Shown here: one piece after another, positions 1 to 6,952 of the stretch
Layout of the letters: every line of letters begins with the position of its first letter
Numbering within the stretch: position 1 is the stretch's first letter
DNA from: Miltoncostaeales bacterium
GTDB lineage: Bacteria; Actinomycetota; Thermoleophilia; Miltoncostaeales; Miltoncostaeaceae
NCBI GenBank assembly: GCA_030829765.1
Contig: JAUROO010000041.1
Coordinates: 1-8,445 of the forward strand
Direction of reading: 5' to 3'
DNA length: 8,445 nucleotides
Translations under genes and position numbers: made by a program
Notes under the pieces: model-generated
Told to the model about the DNA's origin: nothing
The model's input: only the letters and a program-made list of their open reading frames with translations
The model's database searches: none

Positions 1-666
1 CAGGAAGACGTTGAAGATGTCGAGGAAGATCCCGAGCGCGATCGGCACCGCGGCATCCCCGGTGCGCGAACGGCGCAGCCGCTGGAAGTCGAACATCGTC
101 CACACGGCGAAGATCGCAAGGCCGAGGATCGCGTAGATCAGCCGGCCACCGGGGATGTTCACGAAGATCAGCACGATGCCGAAGACGATCAGCCCGAGCA
201 GTGCCCAGAACGCGATGCGTGCGAGCGGCGCCAGGTCGCGCCGGGTGGCGTAGCCCCACGCCCCGAAGCCCGCGATGAAGAGCCCGGTGGCGCCCGCGGC
301 CTGCCACAGCACCTGCGCGCTGCCGGCCTCGACATAGGTGTTGAGCACCGGCCCCACGGCCATGCCCAGGAACAGCCCCACGCCGAACAGCAGGGTCATG
401 CCCAGCATGCCGCTCGGCCGCTTGAGGAAGGCGCTGGCGATCACCAGCACGAGGGCGACCACCCACGCGCCGATCATCCACCCGCCGGTGAAGTCCTTGC
501 CGATGAAGGCGCCGGCCGCGGCGAACCCGCACGTGACCCCCACCAGGAACATCACGCGCGCGAAGAGCGCGCGCTGGGTCACCTGCTCGCGCTCGGCTGC
601 CACGGCCTGGTCGGCCGCCGATGCCTGGTCGAACCACGTGCCCGGGTTACGGCTCTCCTCTGCCAT
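1..666 (-). CDS. Bax inhibitor-1/YccA family membrane protein (3' end beyond window)
   Basis: This is an integral membrane protein of the BI-1 (TMBIM/YccA/YetJ) superfamily. Family members are pH-sensitive calcium-leak proteins or, for E. coli YccA, modulators of the FtsH protease. The 222 visible residues start MAEESRNPG and have a soluble N-terminal region (about 1-33) followed by hydrophobic segments near 36-55, 62-80, 88-106, 118-138, 150-170 and 175-192. Two family signatures are visible: WTMFDFQRL at 189-197 and ALGIFLDIFNVFL at 210-222. D193 and D216 match the conserved Asp pair of the BI-1 fold (the pH-sensing Asp171/Asp195 of B. subtilis YetJ). The gene runs off the left edge, and only about 10-20 residues should be missing. 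The ATG is set by the purine-rich GGAAGGGG just upstream. It lies 12 bases after the clpS stop and in the same frame, so it is probably co-transcribed with clpS. The family call is firm; the specific role is not known. Confidence 0.87.
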   Translation of the reverse strand, partial: MAEESRNPGTWFDQASAADQAVAAEREQVTQRALFARVMFLVGVTCGFAAAGAFIGKDFTGGWMIGAWVVALVLVIASAFLKRPSGMLGMTLLFGVGLFLGMAVGPVLNTYVEAGSAQVLWQAAGATGLFIAGFGAWGYATRRDLAPLARIAFWALLGLIVFGIVLIFVNIPGGRLIYAILGLAIFAVWTMFDFQRLRRSRTGDAAVPIALGIFLDIFNVFL

Positions 667-678
667 GCGTCCCCTTCC
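667..678 (-). promoter_or_regulatory. Ribosome binding site of the BI-1 family gene
   Basis: On the minus strand the clpS stop TAG is followed by GGAAGGGGACGC and then the ATG. The AAGGGG core lies about four to five bases before the ATG, good Shine-Dalgarno spacing. It fixes the start of the BI-1 gene and supports a clpS/BI-1 operon without an internal promoter. Confidence 0.6.
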
Positions 679-987
679 CTATCCGTCGGCCAGCGGCGCC
701 ATGGTGAGCCCGGCGCCCTTCAGTTGCTCCCATACGAGCTCGGCGCGCTCATGGTCGCCGCGCCACACCGTCGCCTGTCCCTTCGAGTGGATGGCGTTGG
801 CGAACGACATGCCCTTCGCATAGTCCACCCCGGGCACGAACTGCGACAGGATCGTCGCCACGCCCTCGAACGTGTTGTGGTCATCGTTCATCACGATGAC
901 CGAGCACGGGCGACCGAGACCGGAGCCCGGGCCGGTACCGGTTTCCCCGGGCGACACGCGGGGAGGCGTAAGGACATCGGAACCCAC
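679..987 (-). CDS. clpS: ClpS-type N-degron adaptor for the Clp protease (divergent)
   Basis: This is a small cytosolic adaptor expected to bind proteins with destabilising N-terminal residues and deliver them to a ClpA/ClpC-ClpP protease. It is 102 aa from a GTG at 987. A flexible Gly/Pro-rich tail (about 1-26) precedes the ClpS core: SVIVMNDDHNTFEG (29-42), an Ala-rich helix, NAIHSKGQA (64-72) and a last helix rich in E, R and L (about 79-92). N34, D35 and D36 match the N-degron-binding residues of E. coli ClpS and H67 matches its His66. Where E. coli has the gatekeeper Met40, this protein has Phe40, and the core carries a one-residue insertion. This is the NDDHxTF variant of the family rather than the canonical NDDYTPMEF. 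The start is uncertain: GTG at 957 (92 aa) is the alternative, and neither has a Shine-Dalgarno. I prefer 987 because a TATCAT box lies eight bases upstream, fitting a leaderless or nearly leaderless message, and because about 100 aa is usual. No clpA or clpC is visible here. Confidence 0.85.
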   Translation of the reverse strand: MGSDVLTPPRVSPGETGTGPGSGLGRPCSVIVMNDDHNTFEGVATILSQFVPGVDYAKGMSFANAIHSKGQATVWRGDHERAELVWEQLKGAGLTMAPLADG

Positions 988-995
988 GGGTGCGC

Positions 996-1001
996 ATGAT
1001 A
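996..1001 (-). promoter_or_regulatory. Putative -10 box for clpS
   Basis: TATCAT on the minus strand matches TATAAT at five of six positions, in a region that is otherwise almost all G and C. It ends eight bases before the GTG at 987, so transcription would start within about two bases of that codon. No TTGACA-like -35 element is seen at normal spacing. Confidence 0.45.
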
Positions 1002-1059
1002 GCCACGGGCAACCCGGGCGCCGCCGCCGGACGGCCACCGCGGCCGCGGCCCCGCGCGA

Positions 1060-1065
1060 TAGCGT
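1060..1065 (+). promoter_or_regulatory. Putative -10 box for leaderless lhr transcript
   Basis: TAGCGT fits the actinobacterial TANNNT -10 pattern. Six bases separate it from the lhr ATG at 1072, which puts the expected transcription start on the A of the ATG. No Shine-Dalgarno precedes the gene (only CCGGGG), which also fits a leaderless message. No convincing -35 element is visible. Confidence 0.45.
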
Positions 1066-1071
1066 CCGGGG

Positions 1072-4000
1072 ATGGCCACCGCCCGAGCGACCGAGTCCCT
1101 CGCGCCCTTCCATCCAGTGGTGGCCGACTGGTTCGCGCGGGCCTTTGCGGGGCCGACGCCGCCGCAGGTGCGCGGCTGGCCGCACATCTCCGCCGGGGAG
1201 CACACCCTCATCGTCGCCCCCACCGGATCGGGCAAGACGCTGGCGGCCTTCCTCTGGGGGCTCAACCGGCTTGCGTCGGCGCAGTTCGGGGACGCGGGCG
1301 GCGGATCCGCCGCCGCCGGACGCATCCTCTACATCTCACCGCTGAAGGCGCTGAACTACGACGTGGAACGGAACCTGAGGGGGCCGCTCGCGGGCATCGC
1401 CGAGTCGGCGCGCCGCATGGGGCTCACGCCGCCGGAGATCAGCGTGGGGGTGCGGACCGGCGACACGCCGCAATCCGAGAGGCAGCGCATGCTCCGGAAT
1501 CCCCCCGACATCCTCATCACCACCCCGGAGAGCCTCTACCTGCTCCTCACCAGCCGCGGCGAGGACATCCTGCGCGGGGTGACCGGGGTGATCGTGGACG
1601 AGATCCACGCCATGGCGGGCACCAAGCGGGGGAGCCATCTCGCACTGTCGCTCGAGCGGCTGGAGCGGATCGCGGAGGGTCCCGTGCAGCGCATCGGGCT
1701 CAGCGCCACGCAGCGCCCGCTCAGCGAGATCGCCAGGTTCCTCGGGGGGCAGGACGCCCATGGCACGCCCCGGCCGGTGAGCGTGGTGGACGCGGGCCGG
1801 GTGAAGGAGCTGGACCTCGAGGTGATCGTGCCAGTGGATGACATGCGCGAGATGGCGGAGCCCGCGCGCGGGCCCGGTGACGGCGGCGGCCAGGACCTGC
1901 TGGATGTCGTCGGCGGTGGCGCCACGCGCCGGTCCATCTGGCCCGCCATCTACCCGGCGCTACTCGATCTGGTGCGCGCCCACCGCAGCACGCTCATCTT
2001 CGTGAACAACCGCCGGGGGGCCGAACGGCTGGCGCTGCGCCTGAACGAACTGGCCGAGGAGGAGGTTGCGCGGGCGCACCACGGCAGCCTCGCGCGCGAG
2101 CAGCGCACGCTCATCGAGGAGGACCTGAAGGCCGGGCGCATCCCGGCACTGGTGGCCACCAGCAGCCTGGAGCTGGGTGTGGACATGGGCGCGGTTGACC
2201 TGGTGGTGCAGGTGGAGAGCCCCCGCAGCGTCGCCCGGGGCATCCAGCGGGTGGGCCGTGCCGGCCACCGGATCGACGTGCCGAGCACGGGACGCATCTT
2301 CCCCAAGTACCGGGGCGACCTGCTGGAGTGCGCCGCGGTGGTCGAGCGCATGCTGGCGGGTGCGATCGAGGAGACCCACGTGCCGCGCCTGCCCCTGGAC
2401 GTGCTGGCCCAGCAGGTAGTGGCGATGGCCTCGGGCGAGGAGCCCATGTCGGTGGACGACATCCTCGCCGTCGCCCGGGGCAGCCACCCGTTCGCCGATC
2501 TCTCGCGTGACCAGCTGGAGGGCGTGCTCGACATGCTTGCCGGCCGGTACCCATCCGATGAGTTCGCCGACCTCAAGCCCCGGGTGGTGTGGGACCGCGC
2601 CGCGGAACTGGTGCGGGGCCGCGATGGCGCCCGCCGCCTGGCCGTGGAGAACGCCGGCACCATCCCCGATCGCGGCCTGTTCGGCGTGTTCCTCGCCGAC
2701 GGACGCACGCGGGTGGGTGAACTGGACGAGGAGATGGTCTACGAGGCCCGCGCGGGCCAGGCATTCATGCTGGGCGCATCCACATGGCGCATCGAGCAGA
2801 TAACCCGCGACCGGGTGCTGGTGTCGCCCGCGCCGGGCGCCCCGGGGGCGGTGCCCTTCTGGCGGGGCGAGGGCGTGGGGCGTCCGTATGAGCTGGGCGC
2901 CGCGGTGGGCCGGATGGCGCGCGAGATCGCGGCGGCCGACCCGGAGGAGGCCAGGGCGCGCCTTCGCGCGGACAGCCGGTTCGACGAGCGCGCCGCGGGG
3001 AACCTTGTGCGGTACGTCCGCGATCAGGTCGAGGCGACAGGCACGGTGCCGAGTGACCTCGGAATCGTCATCGAGCGCTTCCGGGACGAGATCGGCGACT
3101 GGCGGCTGTGCATCCTCTCCCCCTTCGGTGCCCGCGTGCATGCGCCGTGGGCACTGGCCGTGCAGGCCCGCCTGCGCGAGGCCCTGGGCACCGATCCGCA
3201 CGTCATCTGGAGCGACGACGGCATCGCATGCCACGTGGTGGACGGTGACGCGCTGCCGCCGGTGGATGTGCTGCTGCCCTCCCCTGAGGACCTGGAGGAC
3301 CTGATCGTCGGCGAGCTCGGCGGCACCGCGCTGTTCGGGTCGCGCTTCCGCGAGAACGCCGCGCGGGCGCTGCTGATACCCCGCCGTCACCCGGGCCGGC
3401 GCACGCCCCTGTGGCAGCAGCGCCTGAAGGCGTCGTCGCTGCTCGAGGTGGCGCGCAGGTACGGGTCGTTCCCGGTGATCCTCGAGACCTACCGCGAGTG
3501 CCTCAACGACTGGTTCGACATGCCGGCGCTGCGCGACCTGCTCGCGCGCGTGGCATCGCGTGAGATCGCCGTGACCGAGGTGGACACCGACACGGCGTCG
3601 CCGTTCGCCGGATCGCTGCTGTTCGAGTACGTGGCGTCGTACATGTATGACGACGACACCCCGGCCGCCGAGCGGCGCGCGCAGGCGCTGGCGCTGGACC
3701 GCGACCTGCTGCACGAGCTGCTGGGGCAGGACGAGTTGCGGGACCTCATCGATCCCGCGGCGCTCGATGACCTGGAGGCGGAGCTGCAGGGGCTGGTGCC
3801 CGACCGACCCGCGCGCGGTGCGGACGGCGTGCACGACCTGCTGCGGCGCCTGGGCGATCTGGCGGAGCACGAGATCGCCGCGCGCATGGCCGAGCCGGGC
3901 GCGCTCGCGGAGGTCCTGGACCAACTGGAGCGCGAACGCCGGGCCGCGCGTGCCCGCGTAGCGGGCGAGGAACGGCTGATCGCCGCCGAGGACGCAGGCC

Positions 4001-5571
4001 GGTACCGCGACGGCCTGGGCGTGATGCCCCCCGCGGGCCTCCCGGGGGCCTTCCTGGAACCCGTGCCGCGTGCACTCGAGGGCCTGCTGGCGCGCCACGC
4101 CCGCACGCACGGGCCATTCCGGGCCGCGGATGCCGCGCACAGGCTCGGCGCCTCCCCGGGACTCGTGGAGCAGACCCTCGGCCTGATGGAGGCCGAGGGC
4201 GGTCTGGTGCGCGGACAGATGCGCCCGGGCGGATCGGGCGAGGAGTGGTGCGACCCCGAGGTGCTCCGGCGGCTCCGCCGCATGAGCGTGGCGCGCCTGC
4301 GCCGCGAGGTGGAGCCCACCGACCCCGAGGTGCTCGCGCGCTTCCTTCCGCGCTGGCAGCGGATCGACCACCCCGACTCCCCGCCCGGACCCGACGCGTT
4401 GCGCGACGCCATCTCGGGCCTGCAGGGCATCGCCCTGCCGGCCGCGCAGTGGGAGGACGAGGCCTTCCCCCGCAGGCTGGGCAGCTACTCCCCGGCGTGG
4501 CTGGACCAGCTCGCGGCCGCGGGCGAGATCGCCTGGGTGGGCGCGGGATCACTCGGCTCCGGTGGCGGCGGCCGCGTGGCCATCTACCTGCGCGAGGACG
4601 CCGGGGTGTTCGGGCCGCCCACTGCGGATGCCGCCCCCGAGGGGGAGGCCGCCGAGCGCATGCGCCAGGCACTCGGCACCGGTGCGCAGTTCCTCGATGA
4701 CCTCATCGACATCTCCGGTGCCCCCCGGGACGAGGCCGTCGCCGCCCTGTGGCAACTGGTATGGGCCGGCGAGGCCACCAACGATCTGTGGTCGCCGCTG
4801 CGCTCGGGGCCCCGGGGCACGCAGCGGGCGGCGGCATCCCGGGCGCCGCGCGGGCGATCGTGGGGCCGTTCGGCGCGCATGCGGGGAGGCCGCGCAGCGC
4901 TCACGGGAGGACGATGGGCGCTCACGGCGCCGTTGTTCGAGCGCGCCCCGTCGGTGGCCGACCGCCGCCGCGCGCTGGCGGAGATACTCCTCGACCGCCA
5001 CGGCATCGTCACGCGCGGCGGGGTGCTGGGCGAGGGGATCGCGGGCGGGTTCAGCGCGGTGTACCCCGAACTCGGCCAGATGGAGACCCTGGGCCTGTGC
5101 CGCCGCGGGTACTTCGTGGACGGCCTCGGCGGCGCGCAGTTCGCCCTGCCAGGCGCCATCGACCGGCTTCGCGACCTGCGGGTGGACCGCTTGGAGGACG
5201 AGGAACCGGATGTGCTCATCCTGGGTGCGGCCGATCCGGCGCAGCCCTACGGAGCGGCTCTGCCATGGCCACGCCGTGAGGGCGGGCGGTCGCCATCGCG
5301 CGTGTTCGGCGCGCAGGTGGTGCTGGCAGATGGCATTCCCGTGGCGCACGTGGAGCGCGGCGGGCGCACGATGACCACGCTGGTCGACCCGGGGCACCGG
5401 TTCCTCGAGCCAGGGCTGCGTGCGCTCGCGCTGTGGGCCCGGGCCGATCGGTCCCGTCGGCTGCGCATCGAGCGCATCGACGGCGGCCCCGCTGCGGATT
5501 CCCCGGTGGCACCGGCCATGGAGCGGGCGGGTTTCCACGCCGGCCTCCGGGGCATGGAGGCCGGCGACTGA
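1072..5571 (+). CDS. lhr: Lhr family 3'-to-5' DNA helicase, full length
   Basis: This is a superfamily 2 ATP-dependent DNA translocase and helicase of the Lhr family, involved in DNA repair; characterised members track 3'-to-5' on single strands and prefer to unwind RNA:DNA hybrids. All helicase motifs are present: APTGSGKT at 49-56 (motif I, K55), SPLKAL at 89-94 (Ia), TTPES at 150-154, DEIH at 176-179 (II), SAT at 211-213 (III), a second RecA domain with TLIFVNN (307-313) and SSLELGVDMG (364-373), and QRVGRAGHR at 392-400 (VI). A winged helix and beta-barrel follow. W572 in GASTWRIE probably matches the DNA-stacking Trp597 of M. smegmatis Lhr. From about 860 to 1499 comes the long Lhr C-terminal domain of repeated winged helices with an AlkZ-like region, including a basic linker (about 1243-1282) rich in R and G. 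At 1499 aa it matches the family (about 1500-1540 aa), with no break. The ATG fits the family N-terminus and the upstream -10 box. It is divergent from clpS and overlaps the next gene by one base. Confidence 0.97.
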   Translation: MATARATESLAPFHPVVADWFARAFAGPTPPQVRGWPHISAGEHTLIVAPTGSGKTLAAFLWGLNRLASAQFGDAGGGSAAAGRILYISPLKALNYDVERNLRGPLAGIAESARRMGLTPPEISVGVRTGDTPQSERQRMLRNPPDILITTPESLYLLLTSRGEDILRGVTGVIVDEIHAMAGTKRGSHLALSLERLERIAEGPVQRIGLSATQRPLSEIARFLGGQDAHGTPRPVSVVDAGRVKELDLEVIVPVDDMREMAEPARGPGDGGGQDLLDVVGGGATRRSIWPAIYPALLDLVRAHRSTLIFVNNRRGAERLALRLNELAEEEVARAHHGSLAREQRTLIEEDLKAGRIPALVATSSLELGVDMGAVDLVVQVESPRSVARGIQRVGRAGHRIDVPSTGRIFPKYRGDLLECAAVVERMLAGAIEETHVPRLPLDVLAQQVVAMASGEEPMSVDDILAVARGSHPFADLSRDQLEGVLDMLAGRYPSDEFADLKPRVVWDRAAELVRGRDGARRLAVENAGTIPDRGLFGVFLADGRTRVGELDEEMVYEARAGQAFMLGASTWRIEQITRDRVLVSPAPGAPGAVPFWRGEGVGRPYELGAAVGRMAREIAAADPEEARARLRADSRFDERAAGNLVRYVRDQVEATGTVPSDLGIVIERFRDEIGDWRLCILSPFGARVHAPWALAVQARLREALGTDPHVIWSDDGIACHVVDGDALPPVDVLLPSPEDLEDLIVGELGGTALFGSRFRENAARALLIPRRHPGRRTPLWQQRLKASSLLEVARRYGSFPVILETYRECLNDWFDMPALRDLLARVASREIAVTEVDTDTASPFAGSLLFEYVASYMYDDDTPAAERRAQALALDRDLLHELLGQDELRDLIDPAALDDLEAELQGLVPDRPARGADGVHDLLRRLGDLAEHEIAARMAEPGALAEVLDQLERERRAARARVAGEERLIAAEDAGRYRDGLGVMPPAGLPGAFLEPVPRALEGLLARHARTHGPFRAADAAHRLGASPGLVEQTLGLMEAEGGLVRGQMRPGGSGEEWCDPEVLRRLRRMSVARLRREVEPTDPEVLARFLPRWQRIDHPDSPPGPDALRDAISGLQGIALPAAQWEDEAFPRRLGSYSPAWLDQLAAAGEIAWVGAGSLGSGGGGRVAIYLREDAGVFGPPTADAAPEGEAAERMRQALGTGAQFLDDLIDISGAPRDEAVAALWQLVWAGEATNDLWSPLRSGPRGTQRAAASRAPRGRSWGRSARMRGGRAALTGGRWALTAPLFERAPSVADRRRALAEILLDRHGIVTRGGVLGEGIAGGFSAVYPELGQMETLGLCRRGYFVDGLGGAQFALPGAIDRLRDLRVDRLEDEEPDVLILGAADPAQPYGAALPWPRREGGRSPSRVFGAQVVLADGIPVAHVERGGRTMTTLVDPGHRFLEPGLRALALWARADRSRRLRIERIDGGPAADSPVAPAMERAGFHAGLRGMEAGD

Positions 5572-6374
5572 TGCCCGAGGGGCAGGTGAGCCACCGCAAT
5601 GCGATCGTCCTCACCCGCGCCATCGCAGGCAGCCCGCTCACGCGCGTGCATGCTCCCGAGCCGCGCCTGGTGCCCCAGCGCATCGACGCGCGCCTCACGG
5701 GTGACGTGCTGGAGCGGATGGAGGCGCAGGGCAAGCATCACCTCTTCCGGTTCCGCAGCGGACGCGTGCTGCATTCGCACTTGCGCATGGGCGGCGTATG
5801 GCGGGCGTACCCCGCGGCAACCGAGCCCCCGGAGCGTGGCCTGTGGCTGGTGCTCGCCACGGACCACGGGGTGGTGGCCCAGTACCGCGGCCCGGTCATC
5901 CGGTTGCTCGAGCCCGGTGCGCCCCTGCCCGCGATCGACGCCCTGGGGCCCGACCTGCTGGGCGACGGCGTTGACCCCGCTGCCATCGGACGACTGCTCA
6001 TGTCCATCGAGCCCACGCGGGAGGTGGGCGACGCCGTCATGGACCAGCGGGTGATGAGCGGAATCGGCAACGTCTACAAGAGCGAGACCCTGTTCCTCGC
6101 GGGCATCGACCCCTGGCGCCCCGTGGGGGGCCTCGACGGGGATGAGGCCGGGAGCATCGGCCGCATCGCCGCGGAGCTGCTGGCCACCGGCGTGCGCGAC
6201 CGGGGGCGCATCCGCACCTGGCGGCCACCCCTCGGCGCAGCGCGTCCCGGCGAGCGCACCTGGGTGTACGGACGCCGGGGCCGCCCGTGCCGCCGCTGCG
6301 GCACCCCGGTACGCTCGCGCGGGCAGGGGACCTCCAACCGCACCACCTACTGGTGCCCGGCCTGCCAGCACTGA
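5571..6374 (+). CDS. nei: Fpg/Nei family DNA glycosylase/AP lyase, Nei2-like
   Basis: This is a bifunctional base-excision repair enzyme that removes oxidised bases and cleaves the abasic site. It is 267 aa and starts MPEG: after Met removal, Pro is the Schiff-base nucleophile and Glu the catalytic acid. K55 (in QGKHHLFRF) matches the conserved beta-hairpin Lys, and HSHLRMGG (68-75) is the usual N-terminal domain motif. The helix-two-turn-helix core carries LLMSIEPT and then MDQRVMSGIGNVYKSE. The C-terminus has a zinc finger, C-X2-C-X18-C-X2-C, with the conserved Arg in SNRTTYWCP. The X18 spacing is two residues longer than in E. coli Fpg, and all four cysteines are present. MPEG followed by HRNA, and the position directly after lhr, resemble M. 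tuberculosis nei2 (Rv3297) beside lhr (Rv3296). The ATG overlaps the lhr stop as TGATG, so translation is probably coupled by re-initiation. The exact substrate range cannot be read from the sequence. Confidence 0.94.
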   Translation: MPEGQVSHRNAIVLTRAIAGSPLTRVHAPEPRLVPQRIDARLTGDVLERMEAQGKHHLFRFRSGRVLHSHLRMGGVWRAYPAATEPPERGLWLVLATDHGVVAQYRGPVIRLLEPGAPLPAIDALGPDLLGDGVDPAAIGRLLMSIEPTREVGDAVMDQRVMSGIGNVYKSETLFLAGIDPWRPVGGLDGDEAGSIGRIAAELLATGVRDRGRIRTWRPPLGAARPGERTWVYGRRGRPCRRCGTPVRSRGQGTSNRTTYWCPACQH

Positions 6375-6376
6375 GC

Positions 6377-6952
6377 GTGGAACGCCACTACGACACCCAG
6401 CGCGTCGAGATGTTCACCGACGCCATTCTCGCCGTCGCCATCACGCTGATGGTGCTGCGGATCGACCCCCCGCAGCCCGAACCGGGGCAGACGATCGGGC
6501 AGGCATTCGCCAGCGACACGGTGCCGCTCATCATCTACTTCCTCATCACCTTCGCGGTGATCGTCATCTTCTGGCGCCACCACCACGACGTCTTCAAGAA
6601 GCTGCCGGAGAAGCTCACCACCCCCGAGCTCACAGCAAACATGGCGTTCGTGGCATGCGTATGCCTGATCCCATTCGGCCTGGAATTCTTCGCCGCCGAG
6701 GACCCCTCGTACCTGTCGGTGGGCGTGTACGCGGGGCTGATGTCGCTGGCCACGTTCTCGCTGGGCGCCATCGCGCGCCTGGCCTTCGGCCGCTGGAATC
6801 CAGTGGTGATCATCGGCGGCCTCGTGTTCCTCCTGGCCATCCCCCTCGCCCCCGTCCTCGGGGGCTGGTGCCTGATGATCTGGCTGCTGAACCGGCCGCT
6901 CAACCTGGCATGGCGGCGGCTTACCGCCCCCCGGGCAGGGGGCGCGACCTAG
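6377..6952 (+). CDS. TMEM175/DUF1211 family putative potassium channel
   Basis: This is a predicted integral membrane protein of the TMEM175 (DUF1211) family; bacterial members form tetrameric potassium channels with six helices per subunit. It is 191 aa from the GTG at 6377. The family signature lies in the first helix: RVEMFTDAILAVAITLMVL at 9-27, where FTD replaces the usual FSD. A second helix ends in the typical FWRHHH (65-70). Further hydrophobic segments lie near 86-105, 113-135, 142-160 and 163-178. The start is a choice: GTG at 6377, two bases after the nei stop, puts a normal short N-terminus before the signature; GTG at 6353, inside the nei end, is the alternative. Neither has a clear Shine-Dalgarno, so translation probably depends on coupling to nei. 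Its place at the end of a DNA-repair operon has no obvious functional reason. The gene ends in CTAG shared with the converging yihY-like gene. Confidence 0.85.
   Translation: MERHYDTQRVEMFTDAILAVAITLMVLRIDPPQPEPGQTIGQAFASDTVPLIIYFLITFAVIVIFWRHHHDVFKKLPEKLTTPELTANMAFVACVCLIPFGLEFFAAEDPSYLSVGVYAGLMSLATFSLGAIARLAFGRWNPVVIIGGLVFLLAIPLAPVLGGWCLMIWLLNRPLNLAWRRLTAPRAGGAT
6848..6865. other. GC-rich inverted repeat inside the TMEM175-type gene
   Basis: GCCCCCG and CGGGGGC form a perfect 7-bp stem with loop TCCT. It sits about 90 bases before the convergent gene ends. It encodes part of APVLGG, so codon bias in GC-rich DNA may explain it. It could also act, with the hairpin at 6925-6944, to slow polymerase at the junction. 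No T-tract follows. Confidence 0.25.
6925..6944. terminator. Candidate bidirectional hairpin at the convergent junction
   Basis: CGCCCCC and GGGGGCG form a perfect 7-bp stem with loop CGGGCA. It lies in the last codons of the TMEM175-type gene and just beyond the yihY-family stop on the other strand. No T-tract follows on either strand, so it is at best a T-less actinobacterial-type terminator. It is the only such structure at the junction, which has no intergenic space. Confidence 0.3.

Noticed and set aside
338..823. 161-codon plus-strand open frame opposite the BI-1 and clpS genes
   Set aside because: It is antisense to two recognisable proteins and is Ser/Pro/Ala-rich without any domain signature.
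988..1203. Upstream extension of clpS to 174 aa starting within lhr
   Set aside because: It would overlap the lhr N-terminus by 130 bases with low-complexity Arg/Gly-rich sequence. ClpS proteins are about 100 aa, and a -10-like box lies right before the GTG at 987.
1960..4371. 803-codon open frame on the minus strand inside lhr
   Set aside because: It lies antisense to the strongly conserved lhr. Its composition is rich in H, R, A and Q, with no recognisable motif, as expected when a GC-rich coding strand is read backwards.
4800..4920. Possible frameshift or foreign insert in lhr where the protein becomes R/G/A-rich
   Set aside because: A basic, low-complexity linker is normal at this place in Lhr C-terminal domains. 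The frame continues into recognisable family sequence (DRHGIVTRGGVLGEG) without a break.
5247..6371. 374-codon minus-strand open frame opposite lhr and nei
   Set aside because: It spans the ends of two conserved genes in antisense and shows no family motif; it is a composition artefact.
6287..6376. Longer start for the TMEM175-type gene inside nei
   Set aside because: The extra residues are the nei zinc-finger region read in another frame, and they place about 30 non-conserved residues before the usual short N-terminus.
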